Shown in pieces: positions 41,058-42,072 of a DNA stretch of 42,072 bases (its first letter is position 1; each line of letters opens with the position of its first letter). The DNA comes from Bacteroidota bacterium (lineage in GTDB: Bacteria > Bacteroidota > Bacteroidia > Bacteroidales > P3): NCBI GenBank assembly GCA_017860255.1, contig JAFNAR010000024.1, forward strand, positions 1-42,072, given 5' to 3'. A program made the position numbers and the translations under genes. The notes beneath the pieces were generated by a model. That model was not told the DNA's origin, ran no database searches, and saw only the letters and a program-made list of their open reading frames with translations.

Positions 41058-41939
41058 ATGACAATTAAAAGATTATTTTTAGCACTTGCTGTTGTTGCAG
41101 TTCTATTTACTTCATGCGGAAAGAAAGAGCTTGAAGATAAAATAATTACTCAACAGAAATTGAATGATTCAATTCAAGCAGTTGTTGCAGCAAAAGATGC
41201 CGAAATGGAAAGCCTATTCCAAGAACTTAACTCCATTGAACAAAGTTTAACTGAAGTTTCTTCAAAATATGGTAACGTAAATAAACTTAAAAACACTTCT
41301 GGAGAAAAAGTAAATAAAGATACTCGCGCAAGAATTACAGAAGAAATTCAATCAATTAATGAAATTTTGGCTAACAACAAACAAAAGCTTAACAAACTAA
41401 ACGGTCAAATTAATAAGGATAGCAATAAAAACAAAGAATTAACAGCTTTCGTTGAAAGTCTTCAAACAAGAGTTAATGAACAAGAAGCACAAATTCAAGC
41501 TCTAACTGCAGAACTACAACAAAAGAAAATTGTTATTGAAAACTTAAATAAGAATATTGACGATTTATCAAAACAAAATCAATCAAAGGATCAACAAATT
41601 CTTAAAGTTGAAAGTGAAAAGAATACAGCTTACTATATTATTGGAACAAAGAAAGAATTACAATCAGAAGGAATTGTTAATGTTTCAGGAGGTTTCTTAG
41701 GAATTGGTAAAAAAGCTAAAGTAAGTGGAGATTCAGAACTTGCAAAATACACTAAGATTGATGTAAGACATTTTGAACAAATACCTTTAAATGGTAAGAA
41801 CAAAATTAAAATCATGACATCTCATCCAAGCAGTTCATACCAAATTGAATACAATGGAAAGATACCTACATCAATAAAGATTAAGAACTCAAACGATTTC
41901 TGGGGAAAGAGCAAGTTCTTAGTTGTAATGTACGAATAA
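41058..41939 (+). CDS. Coiled-coil lipoprotein
   Basis: A 293-residue protein with a lipoprotein signal (RLFLALAVVAVLFTSC, cysteine 20), a long heptad-rich coiled coil (about 25-190; LQTRVNEQEAQIQALTAEL and similar), and a C-terminal globular beta domain (195-293; YYIIGTKKELQSEGIV, GGFLGIGKKAKVSGD, YQIEYNGKIP). This design is common among Bacteroidota outer-membrane or surface lipoproteins that may hold the envelope layers apart. No specific function is known. It is a single gene and diverges from the thiamin operon; 40 bases separate it from the right-hand insertion-sequence end. Confidence 0.75.
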   Translation: MTIKRLFLALAVVAVLFTSCGKKELEDKIITQQKLNDSIQAVVAAKDAEMESLFQELNSIEQSLTEVSSKYGNVNKLKNTSGEKVNKDTRARITEEIQSINEILANNKQKLNKLNGQINKDSNKNKELTAFVESLQTRVNEQEAQIQALTAELQQKKIVIENLNKNIDDLSKQNQSKDQQILKVESEKNTAYYIIGTKKELQSEGIVNVSGGFLGIGKKAKVSGDSELAKYTKIDVRHFEQIPLNGKNKIKIMTSHPSSSYQIEYNGKIPTSIKIKNSNDFWGKSKFLVVMYE

Positions 41940-41979
41940 TTCAAGGATAATTAAGTTAAAATTTACAAGGCTACCTTTT

Positions 41980-42072
41980 TGAAGTGACCCCAAAAAGTTG
42001 GACAGATTAATAATAATTTGATTCTATAAGAGCTCGGTATTGCACTGGGCTCTTTCCATTTAACTTGTTTTT
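41980..42072 (-). mobile_element. 3' end of an IS3-family insertion sequence (right edge)
   Basis: 93 bases that match bases 6-98 exactly in reverse complement, including the terminal repeat (tip TGAAGTGACCCC at 41980) and the OrfB tail. The element continues beyond the window. Confidence 0.85.
42007..42072 (-). pseudogene. IS3-family transposase OrfB, C-terminal fragment cut by the window edge
   Basis: The minus strand encodes the same tail as at the left edge (KNKLNGKSPVQYR, then stop at 42009-42007). Partial because the window ends here. Confidence 0.8.

Overview
The window is AT-rich DNA from a member of the Bacteroidota, most likely an uncultured Bacteroidales-type organism. The evidence is lineage-typical gene types: three secreted proteins with type IX secretion C-terminal sorting domains, the alternative Bacteroidota GlmU-like enzyme, a short (286 aa) primary sigma factor, a five-repeat DUF349 protein and many FxxC/AxxC-type lipoproteins. 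Promoters also fit, with many -7 boxes of the form TAnnTTTG close to gene starts. I see no rRNA, tRNA, CRISPR array or prophage.

Both edges are the same sequence in opposite orientation. Bases 6-98 are the exact reverse complement of 41980-42072. Each is the 3' end of an IS3-family transposase (OrfB) plus the terminal inverted repeat, so the window lies between two inward-facing insertion-sequence ends and was probably cut there by assembly.

Left to right: a T9SS-sorted secreted protein and a ZIP metal transporter (minus); a TerB/DnaJ co-chaperone, a vWA-type membrane protein and a methyltransferase (plus); sufS, lon, a glmU-like gene, rpmE2 and the DUF349 gene (minus); a secreted protein, then a long gene-poor stretch (14.35-15.33 kb) with a strong promoter and hairpins; a lipoprotein and a second T9SS protein (plus); a cation/proton antiporter and dnaX (minus); an exported ferredoxin-like lipoprotein diverging from a three-gene envelope operon (DUF2271/T9SS protein, lipoprotein, beta-barrel); rpoD, a degP/htrA protease and bcp (minus); an orphan polytopic membrane protein (plus); mnmE and uvrB (minus).

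The right third is one thiamin operon on the minus strand, led by a clear TPP riboswitch (about 40888-40975): thiD, thiS, thiE2 (TenI-like), thiE, thiG, thiC, thiH, a lipoprotein, a ThiF-like E1 enzyme and a DUF1697 gene. ThiC and ThiD make the pyrimidine; ThiS, ThiF, ThiH and ThiG make the thiazole; ThiE couples them. The ThiF-like enzyme lacks nearly all of the usual zinc cysteines.

The most unusual content is non-coding. At least five intergenic gaps hold arrays of 21-23 bp units (two DNA turns), usually starting AAAG or AAGG. The core sequence differs from array to array and changes inside an array, and each array also carries dyad symmetry. The largest (6957-7209) is twelve in-phase 21-bp units that together form one imperfect palindrome centred near 7083. 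An 18-bp version sits inside the thiamin operon.
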